Source of the DNA: a virus | Length of the DNA stretch: 56,382 nucleotides | Direction: 5' to 3' (one strand) | Virus record (IMG/VR): IMGVR_UViG_3300019926_000028 | Span: 1 to 56,382 of that record | Shown: one piece after another, positions 38,790-47,471 of the stretch | Position numbering within the stretch: the first letter of the stretch is position 1 | Layout of the letters: every line of letters begins with the position of its first letter | Notes under the pieces: model-generated | The model's database searches: none | Told to the model about the DNA's origin: nothing | What the model saw: only the letters and a program-made list of their open reading frames with translations | Position numbers and translations under genes: made by a program

Positions 38790-40943
38790 ATGACTAATCC
38801 AATCCAAAAGGCCGAAGAAGAATACTCCCAGAGGGAGAGTGAAGAATACTCTCTTGAAGAGTTTCTTGAGTACGCTAAAGAAAATCCAAACACGGTTTCC
38901 AATTCGGTGCAGTATCTCGTGAATGCGATTGAGCATTTCGGAACGAGAACTGTTATCGAATATGGTGAAGAGAAGGAACGCTACCGTTTCTTCGATGACC
39001 CCGTGAACGATGGTGAACACGCCGTTCTTGGAAACACAGAAGAGTTAAACAAATTCGTTGATTCGCTGAAGCGAAAAGCATCTTCGGATGGTGAAAACGA
39101 TAAGATAATCTGGTTCACGGGGCCAACAGCGACGGGCAAATCAGAGCTAAAGCGTTGTCTATTGAATGGACTGCAAGCGTATGCGAATACGGAAGAAGGA
39201 CGTAGATATACGCTCAAGTGGAGTCTCGATTCATTATCAACATCGGGAATGACGTATGGTGATGAATTTAGAGGTGAAAGGGATTGGTATAAGAGTCCTG
39301 TCCATGTCAATCCGCTCGCCGTTTTGCCAGATTCAGTTAGAGAGGAATATCTTGAAGAATTAAACGAGGATAGTGAATCATACGTCCGTTTCGATGGAAG
39401 ACTTGACCCGTTTAGTCGGGTTGCATACGATCATCTCCAAGATGAATATGATTCATTTTCCGATATCGTTTCAGATGATCATTTAAAAGTTGTTTCTTAT
39501 ATTCCCGATATTGGAGAAGGATTTGGGTTGCTTCAATCAGAGGATGGTGGTGATCCAAAGCAGAGGATTGTTGGTTCTTGGATGCAAGAATCGATGCAGG
39601 AATATGCAGAGCGAGGTAGAAAGAACGCACAAGCGTTTACATACGATGGAGTGCTTTCACAAGGTAATTCATTGGTTTCTGTTGTGGAAGACGCACAGCA
39701 CCATTCTGAGGTGTTTACAAAACTAATGAATGTGTGCGAAGAAGATATAGTCAAGCTGGATAACAAGATTGCGATGCATATTGATTCTGTTATAATTTGC
39801 ATCTCCAATCCGGATTTTGAAGCGGCTTTAAACGAATTTGAAGACGCCGGTTCAAAAGACCCACAGAAGGCACTCCGCCGAAGACTTGAAAAATATCAAT
39901 TTAGATACCTCACAAGCTTGGTGCTTGAAACCCAACTTCTCATTAAACACCTTACAAAAAGGAATGTCTTTTGGGAGAATGAAGACGTTGAAGAGTTGGT
40001 AGAGCGCGTTTCTACACCGATTGAGAAGTATGGAACGCACTTCAGCCCCCATGCAATTGAAGCGGCTGCATACTTTAATGTATTAACTCGTATTGAACCC
40101 GGAGATATTGGGAAAAATAATAAGATTCAATACTACGATAAAGGATATAATATTGTAGATGATGAGAAAGTTGAATATGATGAAAAGATGGTGCTTTCAG
40201 AGGCGGATGGGAGAGAAGGTCTTCCTGTAACCTATACTGAAGATATACTTTCTCAACTTGCTCAAGAATTTGAAGGTCCGGTCATGCCACACGACGTAAT
40301 TGAAGCAATGAAAGAAGGTCTTCAGGGTTCGCCTATATTCTCCGATGATGAGAGAACTGACTATAAAATGGAAAAGGGGAACGTTAAAGCATATATCTCA
40401 GACGAGATGAGGAAAGACGTTCTTGAAGCTATTATTGCTGGTGATGATGTAACTAAAGATGAAATTGATTCTTATGTTGATTCTATTATTGCATGGGATG
40501 AAAATGATGAAGAAAACTACGACGCATATGAACTTCGGGAGTTTGAGAAGAAATATTTCAACTCTGCTTCCGGAGAATATGGAGAAAATGCTGAACCTTC
40601 GAATTTGATTGAATCTTTCCGAGAAGATAAAATCATTCAACCACTCAACAGGTACTACTATGAAAATTCGGATGACGGATACGATCCGGAGAACATTCCG
40701 ATAGAGGAAAGTCATGTCTTAAAAACGCTTCTTGAAGATGAGTCGTGGAAGCGTGTTGAACAGCTATATCCGAATCTTGATTATGCTCTATGGGAGAACC
40801 CACCGGAAAACTCCGAAACCGAAGAGGTTAAAAATAAGGCGATAGAAAATATGAAGGAAATGGGGTACACTGATGAATCAGCAAAACTAGCGTCAACACG
40901 GATTATTAGAGCGAGAAAGGAGGTGGCTAATAATGGGACTTAG
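38790..40943 (+). CDS. prkA: PrkA-family serine protein kinase (second copy)
   Basis: 717 aa, 3 bases after the first copy. The ATPase core has Walker A TGPTATGKSELKRCLL near residue 110 and later DIVKLDNKIAMHIDSVIICI, ISNPDFEAALNEFED. The C-terminal end (MKEMGYTDESAKLASTRIIR) parallels that of the first copy, so the two are paralogues that diverged long ago. The pair probably forms one hetero-complex. It overlaps the yeaH gene by 11 bases. The kinase substrates are unknown. Confidence 0.87.
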   Translation: MTNPIQKAEEEYSQRESEEYSLEEFLEYAKENPNTVSNSVQYLVNAIEHFGTRTVIEYGEEKERYRFFDDPVNDGEHAVLGNTEELNKFVDSLKRKASSDGENDKIIWFTGPTATGKSELKRCLLNGLQAYANTEEGRRYTLKWSLDSLSTSGMTYGDEFRGERDWYKSPVHVNPLAVLPDSVREEYLEELNEDSESYVRFDGRLDPFSRVAYDHLQDEYDSFSDIVSDDHLKVVSYIPDIGEGFGLLQSEDGGDPKQRIVGSWMQESMQEYAERGRKNAQAFTYDGVLSQGNSLVSVVEDAQHHSEVFTKLMNVCEEDIVKLDNKIAMHIDSVIICISNPDFEAALNEFEDAGSKDPQKALRRRLEKYQFRYLTSLVLETQLLIKHLTKRNVFWENEDVEELVERVSTPIEKYGTHFSPHAIEAAAYFNVLTRIEPGDIGKNNKIQYYDKGYNIVDDEKVEYDEKMVLSEADGREGLPVTYTEDILSQLAQEFEGPVMPHDVIEAMKEGLQGSPIFSDDERTDYKMEKGNVKAYISDEMRKDVLEAIIAGDDVTKDEIDSYVDSIIAWDENDEENYDAYELREFEKKYFNSASGEYGENAEPSNLIESFREDKIIQPLNRYYYENSDDGYDPENIPIEESHVLKTLLEDESWKRVEQLYPNLDYALWENPPENSETEEVKNKAIENMKEMGYTDESAKLASTRIIRARKEVANNGT

Positions 40944-42219
40944 AGAGGATTTGGATAGATTCAAAAAGATCGGTGAAGAAGAGCGGCAAGATTTGGTAGA
41001 ATTTATCAAACACGGAGAGATGGAAAGCGGTGATATTAAAATCCCCATCAAAGTTGTAGACCTTCCGGAGTTTGAATATGATCAGTTCTCTATGGGCGGT
41101 GTCGGGCAAGGCGAAGGTGAGGTTGGTGATCCCGTTGATGTTGATGCAGAAGAGGAAGGTGAAGGTGAAGAAGATGAAGCAGGAGAAGACGGGGGAGAGC
41201 ATGGATACTACGAGATGGACCCCGAAGAGTTTGCTCAAGAGTTGGATGACCGTCTCGGTCTTGACCTTGACCCAAAGGGAAAGAAGGTAAAAGAAATCAC
41301 AGAAGGTGCGTTAGTTGAAAAAGTTCGAAGCGGGCCTGATGCAACCGTTGATTTTGAAGAGTTATATAAGAAAGGACTAAAGCGAGAACTTGCACTTTTC
41401 TTTGATGAGGATTACATCCGAGAAGTGATGAAAGTTGCAGGCTTCGGTGTTGAACAGACATTTGATTGGGCTAGAGGAAATAATATCCCCGTTTCAAAGG
41501 GTTGGATTCAAAACGAATATAGAAATATATCACAACCGACAAAGTACAAATCAATAGATGAAATCGAACAAGAACGGCGAAGGCAACCGACAGCAAGAGA
41601 ACTTAGCTCGGTGCAACTCCGACGAGAAGACAAGAGACACAAGTACCCGGAAATCAGTAAAGAATACGAGAAGAACGCGGTTATTGTCTTCATTAGAGAC
41701 GTTTCCGGTTCGATGGGTAAAAGCAAACGGGACTTGGTTGAGCGTGTATTTACTCCGTTAGATTGGTATCTGACAGGTAAGTATGATAATGCCGAATTCC
41801 ACTACATCGCTCACGATGCTGAAGCTTGGGAAGTGGAACGAGAGAAGTTCTTTGGAATAAAGTCTGGTGGAGGAACGAAGATTTCTTCAGCATACTTACT
41901 TGCTCAAGAAATACTTGATTCCGAATACCCGTGGAGTGAATGGAACAGGTATGTCTTCGCAGCAGGTGATGGTGAGAATTGGATGCAAGACACAGAAGAA
42001 GAAGTTATTCCATTAATGGAAGAAATTGATTGCAATCTTCATGGATATGTTCAAGTTCAGAGCGATGGTCAATATGGTATAACTTCATCGGGAGTGCATG
42101 GGGAAGAGGTTGAAGACCACTTCGGAGACGATAGTAATGTCGCTGTTACATACATAGACGATAAAGATGACGTGATGGAATCGATTGAAGATATTCTTTC
42201 AACGGAGGATTCAGAATGA
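40933..42219 (+). CDS. yeaH: YeaH/DUF444-family von Willebrand A domain protein
   Basis: 428 aa. An acidic Gly/Glu-rich stretch (residues 55-95) precedes the VWA domain: VIVFIRDVSGSMGKSKRDLV near 250, with the DxSGS metal site, then IKSGGGTKISSAYLLA (the MIDAS Thr) and FAAGDGENWMQ (the Asp). This is the DUF444 family that accompanies prkA and spoVR in bacteria and haloarchaea; the three act together in stress or starvation responses by an unclear mechanism. Overlaps both neighbours (11 and 4 bases). Confidence 0.9.
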   Translation: MGLREDLDRFKKIGEEERQDLVEFIKHGEMESGDIKIPIKVVDLPEFEYDQFSMGGVGQGEGEVGDPVDVDAEEEGEGEEDEAGEDGGEHGYYEMDPEEFAQELDDRLGLDLDPKGKKVKEITEGALVEKVRSGPDATVDFEELYKKGLKRELALFFDEDYIREVMKVAGFGVEQTFDWARGNNIPVSKGWIQNEYRNISQPTKYKSIDEIEQERRRQPTARELSSVQLRREDKRHKYPEISKEYEKNAVIVFIRDVSGSMGKSKRDLVERVFTPLDWYLTGKYDNAEFHYIAHDAEAWEVEREKFFGIKSGGGTKISSAYLLAQEILDSEYPWSEWNRYVFAAGDGENWMQDTEEEVIPLMEEIDCNLHGYVQVQSDGQYGITSSGVHGEEVEDHFGDDSNVAVTYIDDKDDVMESIEDILSTEDSE

Positions 42220-43961
42220 TTGACTCAATTGAAAAGAAGAAAGAGAACATCAGTAGAGAATTGGAGGAAGTGGCCGAAGATTCGCACGAGTTAGCGGAAG
42301 AACTTGGTCTATCTCCACGAGATGTGAAATATTGGATCGTGGATAATACTGAGATGAATGAATTGATTTCATACGGTGGTTTTCAAAAACGTTATCCACA
42401 TTGGCGATGGGGGATGCAGTATGACCAACAGCGGAAGAAGAATCAATTCATGGGTGGAAAGGCGTTTGAAATCGTGAATAACGATGACCCGTGCCATGCT
42501 TTCCTTCAGATGAGTAATGATATTGCTGACCAAAAGGCAGTCATTACGCACGTTGAAGCCCACTCTGATTTCTTCGCTAATAATCAATGGTTTGCTGATG
42601 ATCCGAATTCTTCCGAAATGTTAGCCCGGAATTCTGAAAAGATTGAGGCTATCATGGAAGATACGGACGTTGAACGTGCTGAAGTTGAGAAGTGGATTGA
42701 CAATATCCTATGTCTAGAAGACAATATAGACCAATATTCTGAATTTATCTGGCGAGATTTGAGTGAAGATGAAAAAGAAGATTCATCTAAAGAAAATCCA
42801 CTTGAAAATCTTAATTTGAGCGATGATGTGGAGAGAGCAGTTGTAGATGATTTGAACGAAGCAAAAAGTGTTGAATCATATCTCGACACCACCGAGAAAG
42901 ATATTCTTAAGTTCTTAATTGATAATGGCAAACAATATGATGGCGAAACTTCCCGAGAATATGAAGATTGGCAGTTAGAGATTCTTGATATTCTTCGTGA
43001 AGAAGCATATTACTTTGCCCCACAGAAGATGACGAAGGTGATGAATGAGGGTTGGGCGGCAATTTGGGAGAGCATCATGATGACTGATGAGCAGATTGCC
43101 GATGAAGAGGATTTAATCAAGTATGCAGATCATATGAGTGCTGTTCTCAACAGTCCCGGCTTCAATCCATATAGTCTCGGAATGACGCTATGGCAACATA
43201 TTGAAAACACGGTTAACCGAAGGGAAGTAGTGGATAAACTGCTTCGGATTGAAGGTATTACGCCCGATAACTTCCGTAGAAGCATCGATTTCCAGAAAGT
43301 CCACGATGCTCTCGATAAAAGAGATTCGGATGATGTTGTAGAGCGAAATTACTCTCTTACCCGCATTGGAAACCAAGGGTTCATTCAAGAAATACCGCTT
43401 GAAGAGCTTCGAAAGAGTTACCGATATGTTGTAGATCGTGACCGTTACAATAGTATAGAAGGAGCATTGCAAGATGTTGATTATGGGCGTGGATGGGAAC
43501 GGATGAGAGAAATCCGCGAAGCCTATAACGATGTGATGTTTATTGACGAATTCTTAACGCAAGAGTTTGTTGATGATCAGGAATTCTTCACCTACGAATA
43601 TAGAATTTCCGATCAAGAGTTTGAAGTTGCAAGTCGTGATGTTGAAGATGTTCGAAAGAAGCTTCTGTTGAAATTCACGAACTTCGGTAAGCCGACTATT
43701 GAAGTAGCAACAGATAACTTTAGAAACAGCGGCGAATTGCTACTGCTTCACAAGTTTAATGGCGTTGTTATCAATCTTGAATCAGCACAGGAGGTGGTGA
43801 AAGCGAAGAGTGGGAAGCGAGGTATGAAATACCATACCGTTAGAGACTGTCAATTTCTACGGTCAGCAGATAATGTACGAGCGCCAACCGAGAGTGAATT
43901 AGAGTGGCACGAACCCGAAGAGTGTTCAAACTGCAAGCAGATTAGGGAGAATAATGAGTAA
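42216..43961 (+). CDS. spoVR: SpoVR-family protein
   Basis: 581 aa. Family segments are visible: HWRWGMQYDQQRKKNQFMGG near residue 62, IVNNDDPCHAFLQMSNDIAD, THVEAHSDFFANNQWF, and MNEGWAAIWESIMM with LNSPGFNPYSLGMTLWQHIE. SpoVR is needed for spore cortex in Bacillus but is widespread in non-sporing bacteria and in haloarchaea, always with PrkA and YeaH. The last 60 residues add YHTVRDCQFL...EECSNCKQIRE, a possible zinc site not usual for the family. Last of the cassette's four genes. Confidence 0.9.
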   Translation: MIDSIEKKKENISRELEEVAEDSHELAEELGLSPRDVKYWIVDNTEMNELISYGGFQKRYPHWRWGMQYDQQRKKNQFMGGKAFEIVNNDDPCHAFLQMSNDIADQKAVITHVEAHSDFFANNQWFADDPNSSEMLARNSEKIEAIMEDTDVERAEVEKWIDNILCLEDNIDQYSEFIWRDLSEDEKEDSSKENPLENLNLSDDVERAVVDDLNEAKSVESYLDTTEKDILKFLIDNGKQYDGETSREYEDWQLEILDILREEAYYFAPQKMTKVMNEGWAAIWESIMMTDEQIADEEDLIKYADHMSAVLNSPGFNPYSLGMTLWQHIENTVNRREVVDKLLRIEGITPDNFRRSIDFQKVHDALDKRDSDDVVERNYSLTRIGNQGFIQEIPLEELRKSYRYVVDRDRYNSIEGALQDVDYGRGWERMREIREAYNDVMFIDEFLTQEFVDDQEFFTYEYRISDQEFEVASRDVEDVRKKLLLKFTNFGKPTIEVATDNFRNSGELLLLHKFNGVVINLESAQEVVKAKSGKRGMKYHTVRDCQFLRSADNVRAPTESELEWHEPEECSNCKQIRENNE

Positions 43962-44124
43962 ATACGAAGAGTGTTATTTATGTAGCGGTGAAGTTGAGTC
44001 GGAAGTCGTTGCTGGATACAAGGAGTGGGTGTGTCAAGAGTGTGGAAATATCGTTGACTCCAACGAGATCATAGAAGAGCAAGAACACTACGAAGAAGGC
44101 GATAGTGTAGAGGTGATGGAATGA
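43954..44124 (+). CDS. Small zinc-ribbon protein
   Basis: 56 aa. ECYLCSGEVESEVVAGYKEW with CQECGN gives two CxxC pairs of a ribbon; an acidic tail (EEQEHYEEGD) follows. It overlaps the SpoVR stop by 8 bases and the next gene by 4, so it is co-transcribed with the cassette. Confidence 0.55.
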   Translation: MSKYEECYLCSGEVESEVVAGYKEWVCQECGNIVDSNEIIEEQEHYEEGDSVEVME

Positions 44125-44240
44125 CTGTTTTGTACCTCTGCCCCAAATGCGAGTCTTGTTACGGAGAGCCACGGCGACACCGCGACTGTGACGAGAAATA
44201 CTGCGGTCTTCCATATGAAGACGTGAAAGACAAAGTATAG
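44121..44240 (+). CDS. Tiny cysteine-rich protein
   Basis: 39 aa with six cysteines (YLCPKCESC, DCDEKYC) in a short Arg-rich protein, enough for one zinc site. ATGA overlap with its neighbour supports the start. It ends directly in the next promoter. Function unknown. Confidence 0.5.
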   Translation: MTVLYLCPKCESCYGEPRRHRDCDEKYCGLPYEDVKDKV

Positions 44241-44254
44241 AAAACATTTTTAAA
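44240..44254 (+). promoter_or_regulatory. TATA promoter of the 44276 operon
   Basis: GAAAACATTTTTAAA immediately after a stop codon, 22-36 bases before the ATG at 44276; the BRE half is GAAAAC rather than CGAAAC. Confidence 0.55.
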
Positions 44255-44275
44255 CCTCTACGTTAATACACAACT

Positions 44276-44638
44276 ATGGAGCCAGAAGAAGCTGCTGATT
44301 ATTGTCAGTCAGATCCGAATGGGCAATCAACCGAAAGAGAGTTTTCGGTAAACTTCACAAAAGAAGATAAGATGGCCTACGTTCACTCCACAATTGCTTC
44401 GCAAGGAAAGCGTCTTCTAAAGCATTCCGATGTGATAGTGGAGCGATTATCTGTGTATAACAAAGATAGTGAGGAATATTCCACACAGTCTCTTGAAGAA
44501 TTCGATGGTGGCAATAAAATTATATGGGGAATTAGTGGTAGAGTGCCAATTGAATCTTTGAAAATACAGTCAAATCCTCGGAGTCAGCGAAGCTATGCAA
44601 ATGTTATTTCGCCACAAACGGATGTTAATTTTGAATAA
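44276..44638 (+). CDS. Unknown protein
   Basis: 120 aa. Mixed alpha/beta: ADYCQSDPNGQSTEREFSVN, a helical HSTIASQGKRLLKHSDVIVE stretch, then beta-like YSTQSLEEFDGGNKIIWGIS. No metal or catalytic motif. Stop and next start overlap by one base (TAATG). First gene of a leaderless message. Confidence 0.5.
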   Translation: MEPEEAADYCQSDPNGQSTEREFSVNFTKEDKMAYVHSTIASQGKRLLKHSDVIVERLSVYNKDSEEYSTQSLEEFDGGNKIIWGISGRVPIESLKIQSNPRSQRSYANVISPQTDVNFE

Positions 44639-44979
44639 TGGGAAGCACAATATTCGTAGATTTTGACAGTACAATAACAAAAGGCACAGGCGATCCGTGG
44701 TGGGTCGATTCGTTAGATGAAGAGCCACGTTGGGAAATGATTGAGTTGGTGAATGAGTTGTACAAGCAGAATCATACAATCATTATCTATACAGCACGAA
44801 GAGAAGACGTAAGAGAAGAAACCGAATACTTCCTGAACAAGTGGGACGTGTTCCATCACGCTCTTCGGATGGAAAAGCCGGGTTTCGATTTATTGATTGA
44901 TGACAGAGCAGTTTCAGATGAAATGGCTTTACAGTTAGGAGCAGAAGATATCCGTAAAAGGATTTTTGGCGATGACTGA
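44638..44979 (+). CDS. HAD-superfamily phosphatase-like protein
   Basis: 113 aa. TIFVDFDSTITKG near residue 4 is the DxDxT nucleophile motif; IIIYTARRED near 49 is the second (Thr) motif; KPGFDLLIDDRAVSD near 78 contains the Lys and the acidic pair. No cap domain, typical of short phage HAD enzymes that remove phosphate from nucleotides or DNA ends. With dcd, the deoxyribosyltransferase and the kinase it may help to shape nucleotide pools. Confidence 0.8.
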   Translation: MGSTIFVDFDSTITKGTGDPWWVDSLDEEPRWEMIELVNELYKQNHTIIIYTARREDVREETEYFLNKWDVFHHALRMEKPGFDLLIDDRAVSDEMALQLGAEDIRKRIFGDD

Positions 44980-45379
44980 AATAGAACAACCGATTGAAGA
45001 AGGACAGCACTATGAACATACTCGTGGACAGATATATACAGTAGATTATCTGAACGATGATATAGTGTTGCTATATGATGGAGAGAATTACCGGCTTGAG
45101 CAGTTGGATCACTTTGCTAAAAGTATCGATAGTGGTCTGTATAAATTGAAACCCGATTTGGAAATCTCAACTTCTGAAATTAAGATTCCTTTTGAGGAAA
45201 TAGACCATATTGGAGAGAAGGCAAATGAGTCTTTGGAAAAAGCAGGTCTTTTTACACCGAAAGATTTCAGTTACAGGAACGATGAATCAATTCTTGAGCT
45301 TGAAGCGGTTGGTGAGACGGGATTAGAGAATATTAAAGAATGGATTGAGAACAACAAGACAGACACTATTGAATTATGA
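44972..45379 (+). CDS. HhH protein with N-terminal small barrel
   Basis: 135 aa. The N-terminal 45 residues (EGQHYEHTRGQIYTVDYLND) resemble the little barrels at 29443 and 33301. The C-terminal 65 residues form two helix-hairpin-helix-like units: IDHIGEKANESLEKAGLFTP and LEAVGETGLENIKEWIENN. The HhH half should bind DNA non-specifically. It overlaps the HAD gene by 8 bases. Confidence 0.6.
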   Translation: MTEIEQPIEEGQHYEHTRGQIYTVDYLNDDIVLLYDGENYRLEQLDHFAKSIDSGLYKLKPDLEISTSEIKIPFEEIDHIGEKANESLEKAGLFTPKDFSYRNDESILELEAVGETGLENIKEWIENNKTDTIEL

Positions 45380-45624
45380 AACGGAATGAAGACCGAATTT
45401 GGTTTGACAGAGGGTATAGTCAAGCAGTTAGTGATAGGAAAATAGAGTCGTTTCCTGCTAGGTTTACAGGTATTGGTTTCTTAGTTGCAATATCTTTCTT
45501 TGATCCTGCATTTTCAGCAGGCATATTTATTTTCTGGTCTATTCTTGAATATTTGGAATGGAGAGACGAGAAGAAATATGGGGTTGATCACGAAGTACCT
45601 AAAACATGGGAATGGCAAACCTAA
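45376..45624 (+). CDS. Small membrane protein
   Basis: 82 aa. A central hydrophobic block, FTGIGFLVAISFFDPAFSAG with IFIFWSILEYLEW, is long enough for one or two membrane helices, flanked by charged ends (MKRNEDRIWFDRGYSQ; RDEKKYGVDHEVP). It overlaps its neighbour by 4 bases. Unrecognised. Confidence 0.55.
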   Translation: MKRNEDRIWFDRGYSQAVSDRKIESFPARFTGIGFLVAISFFDPAFSAGIFIFWSILEYLEWRDEKKYGVDHEVPKTWEWQT

Positions 45625-45625
45625 G

Positions 45626-45636
45626 ACTTATATGCT
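45626..45636 (+). promoter_or_regulatory. TATA box of the 45658 gene
   Basis: GACTTATATGC about 22-32 bases before the ATG at 45658. An ATG at 45654 is out of frame. No obvious BRE. Confidence 0.4.
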
Positions 45637-45657
45637 TTCACATTCAAAGTGAAATGT

Positions 45658-45915
45658 ATGCCATCGCTTGATGGAGCGGCTGTTGGAGGAATCGCATTAG
45701 CAAGTATTCTTGGTATCCTATTCGGTATTGGTGGTTTGATAGGAGCAGGTTATTGGACTTGGTTTAACGCACCGCCCGTTGGTGGAGAGTGGTGGTTCTA
45801 TATCCGCATTGTCGTTACAGTTGTGGCTGCAATGATAGGAGCTAAGGCTTCGGCTTTAGCTGGTTATATTGTTGGCGGGATCATCGGCAGTATTGCCGGA
45901 GGTATTTTTGGATGA
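45658..45915 (+). CDS. Glycine-rich membrane protein
   Basis: 85 aa from the ATG at 45658. Three Gly/Ala-rich hydrophobic segments: GAAVGGIALASILGILFGIG, a middle WFYIRIVVTVVAAMIGA and LAGYIVGGIIGSIAGGIFG. The GxxxG-style spacing suits close helix packing. Size and topology would suit a holin-like or structural membrane protein, but this is not diagnostic. Confidence 0.6.
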   Translation: MPSLDGAAVGGIALASILGILFGIGGLIGAGYWTWFNAPPVGGEWWFYIRIVVTVVAAMIGAKASALAGYIVGGIIGSIAGGIFG

Positions 45916-46019
45916 GACTTTGCTTCGTCTGTCGAAGGCCACGAGAGATAGTTGAAGAAGAAAATATTAAGCGAGAGCCTGTCTGTAAAAACTGTAGTAA
46001 CAATACAAAATATTCATGA
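45912..46019 (+). CDS. Tiny zinc-binding protein
   Basis: 35 aa with CFVC and CKNC pairs about 22 residues apart, and a basic character (RRPREIV). Both ends overlap neighbours by 4 bases (ATGA), which supports translation. Function unknown. Confidence 0.5.
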   Translation: MRLCFVCRRPREIVEEENIKREPVCKNCSNNTKYS

Positions 46020-46186
46020 TTCCAATACTTGTTATCCGTGGAGAGCATGAAGAAAAACTTAAAGGCGTGTATAAAGCAGAAGATGTAGAAGAATTACAGA
46101 CTGCTATTGATGTGTTGATGGAGTATGAGAATATCAATGAGAATGAATCTGTTTGGTTAGAAATAGGCCGGGATCAAGAATGGTGA
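46016..46186 (+). CDS. Unknown small acidic protein
   Basis: 56 aa. A hydrophobic start (IPILVIRGEHEEKL) and a long acidic helix (AEDVEELQTAIDVLMEYENI). No cysteines. It overlaps the preceding gene by 4 and the next by 7 bases. Confidence 0.5.
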   Translation: MIPILVIRGEHEEKLKGVYKAEDVEELQTAIDVLMEYENINENESVWLEIGRDQEW

Positions 46187-46605
46187 AAGGTAAACTTATT
46201 CGATGTTATTATCGTGCTGTTGGAAATAAGTTACTAAACGATACACTAACAGTAGAGTTTGAAGTAGACGGAGAGAGATATACACACAAGCTTCCCAATA
46301 AAAATTGGGCCTATACGGTTCCCGCATTACAGTTTATGGGATATGCAGGAATTAGACCAAGCGAATTTGATGGTTCCCAATATATCTTTGAAGAGGATAT
46401 TGCTGCACCGTTGATGATAGAAAATGGTGAGTATTATATTGATAATTCGGCGCTACAGTTGGGAATGAATCAGTTAGATCGAGAAAGTTGGTTTGATCCT
46501 GATGGAGACGTGTGGAATAGTGGAGAGAATAAAGCATTCGGTGGTATGAGTGTGGAACCGGGAACCGGGAATAGGGCTGGTGTTCCTGTAGATGATGAAA
46601 AATGA
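46180..46605 (+). CDS. Unknown protein
   Basis: 141 aa from the ATG at 46180; an earlier in-frame codon lies within the preceding gene. Beta-rich start (KGKLIRCYYRAVGNKLLNDT, LTVEFEVDGERYTHKL) then NWAYTVPALQFMGYAGIRPS. The C-terminal 40 residues are Gly- and acid-rich and look disordered. No motif recognised. Overlaps the hydrolase gene by 4 bases. Confidence 0.55.
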   Translation: MVKGKLIRCYYRAVGNKLLNDTLTVEFEVDGERYTHKLPNKNWAYTVPALQFMGYAGIRPSEFDGSQYIFEEDIAAPLMIENGEYYIDNSALQLGMNQLDRESWFDPDGDVWNSGENKAFGGMSVEPGTGNRAGVPVDDEK

Positions 46606-47216
46606 AAAATACTCTATTTGTACATGGGAATTTAGTAGATTCTTCTTGTTGGAATGATCTCATAGATTACTTAGTTGATAAAGGAGTATCGTCCAAAAAG
46701 TTATGGACTATTGATTTTGAAAACGTTGGAGAGCCACACGATTCAATGGCTGAACAGTTAGAAGATTTTTACATAGGCAATTTTGAAGGCCAAGAAATTA
46801 ATGTAGTTGGTCACAGTCTCGGTGCTACAGGTATTCGGTACTGGTTGGAGAAGCATGACCGATATGATTCAGTTGATTCAGTTGTTTACATGGCAGGAGC
46901 GATGCATGGAACGTATATGTGTATGCTAGAAGATTGGTTTAGTGATGATATTACTGAACCATGCGAACGCATCTCTGTCTCTTCCCTCAAAGATAAAGAT
47001 AATTTACTTGCTCAAATAAATTCAGAAAATGAGACTCCGGGGGATATTGAATACTATACTATCAGAGCGATGTTTGATAGATACTATACTTTCAATCCCA
47101 CGAGTCCAAAATTGAGAGGTGCTGAGAAAAATTTGTTAGTGGCATCCACACACCGTGGCCTTCTTACTAATCTTCAAGTGAAAGAAGCTCTTTACGAGTG
47201 GTTATTTGAAGAGTAA
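46602..47216 (+). CDS. Alpha/beta hydrolase (lipase/esterase-like)
   Basis: 204 aa. NTLFVHGNLVDSSCWND at the N-terminus is the oxyanion-hole segment; INVVGHSLGATGIRYWLEK near residue 66 holds the nucleophile elbow GHSLG; ASTHRGLLTNLQ near 185 provides a candidate catalytic His. Together these define a lipase-type serine hydrolase. No signal peptide, so it acts inside the cell or after lysis. A viral role in opening the host envelope is conceivable; archaeal ether lipids are poor substrates for esterases, so a soluble ester substrate is as likely. Confidence 0.8.
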   Translation: MKNTLFVHGNLVDSSCWNDLIDYLVDKGVSSKKLWTIDFENVGEPHDSMAEQLEDFYIGNFEGQEINVVGHSLGATGIRYWLEKHDRYDSVDSVVYMAGAMHGTYMCMLEDWFSDDITEPCERISVSSLKDKDNLLAQINSENETPGDIEYYTIRAMFDRYYTFNPTSPKLRGAEKNLLVASTHRGLLTNLQVKEALYEWLFEE

Positions 47217-47217
47217 G

Positions 47218-47228
47218 AGTTTTAAGTT
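47218..47228 (+). promoter_or_regulatory. TATA box of the 47249 gene
   Basis: AGTTTTAAGTTT lies about 21-31 bases before the ATG at 47249. Nearly the same sequence (GGTTTTAAGTTT) precedes the gene at 47702. Confidence 0.5.
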
Positions 47229-47248
47229 TTGCGCTGTAACTATTTTAC

Positions 47249-47461
47249 ATGGAAGTTAAATTCCAAGCTTCGGAAGAATCAGTCGAAGAGATGGGCTATG
47301 CCATTATTGATCGAGCCAATCGGGTTAAAAAGAATGGACATGAAGAATTGGCCTTAGAAATGCGAATGGTTGGGCGACAACATATTGATCGTTGTCGTTA
47401 TGATGATACTGAAAATGAAGAAAAAGACTTTGAAGAAAGCCTTATGGAAGATTTAAAGTAA
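47249..47461 (+). CDS. Unknown charged protein
   Basis: 70 aa, mostly helical: SEESVEEMGYAIIDRANRVK then HEELALEMRMVGRQHIDRCR and an acidic tail. Only one cysteine. Preceded by its own TATA box. Unrecognised. Confidence 0.5.
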   Translation: MEVKFQASEESVEEMGYAIIDRANRVKKNGHEELALEMRMVGRQHIDRCRYDDTENEEKDFEESLMEDLK

Positions 47462-47471
47462 AAAGGAAAAA

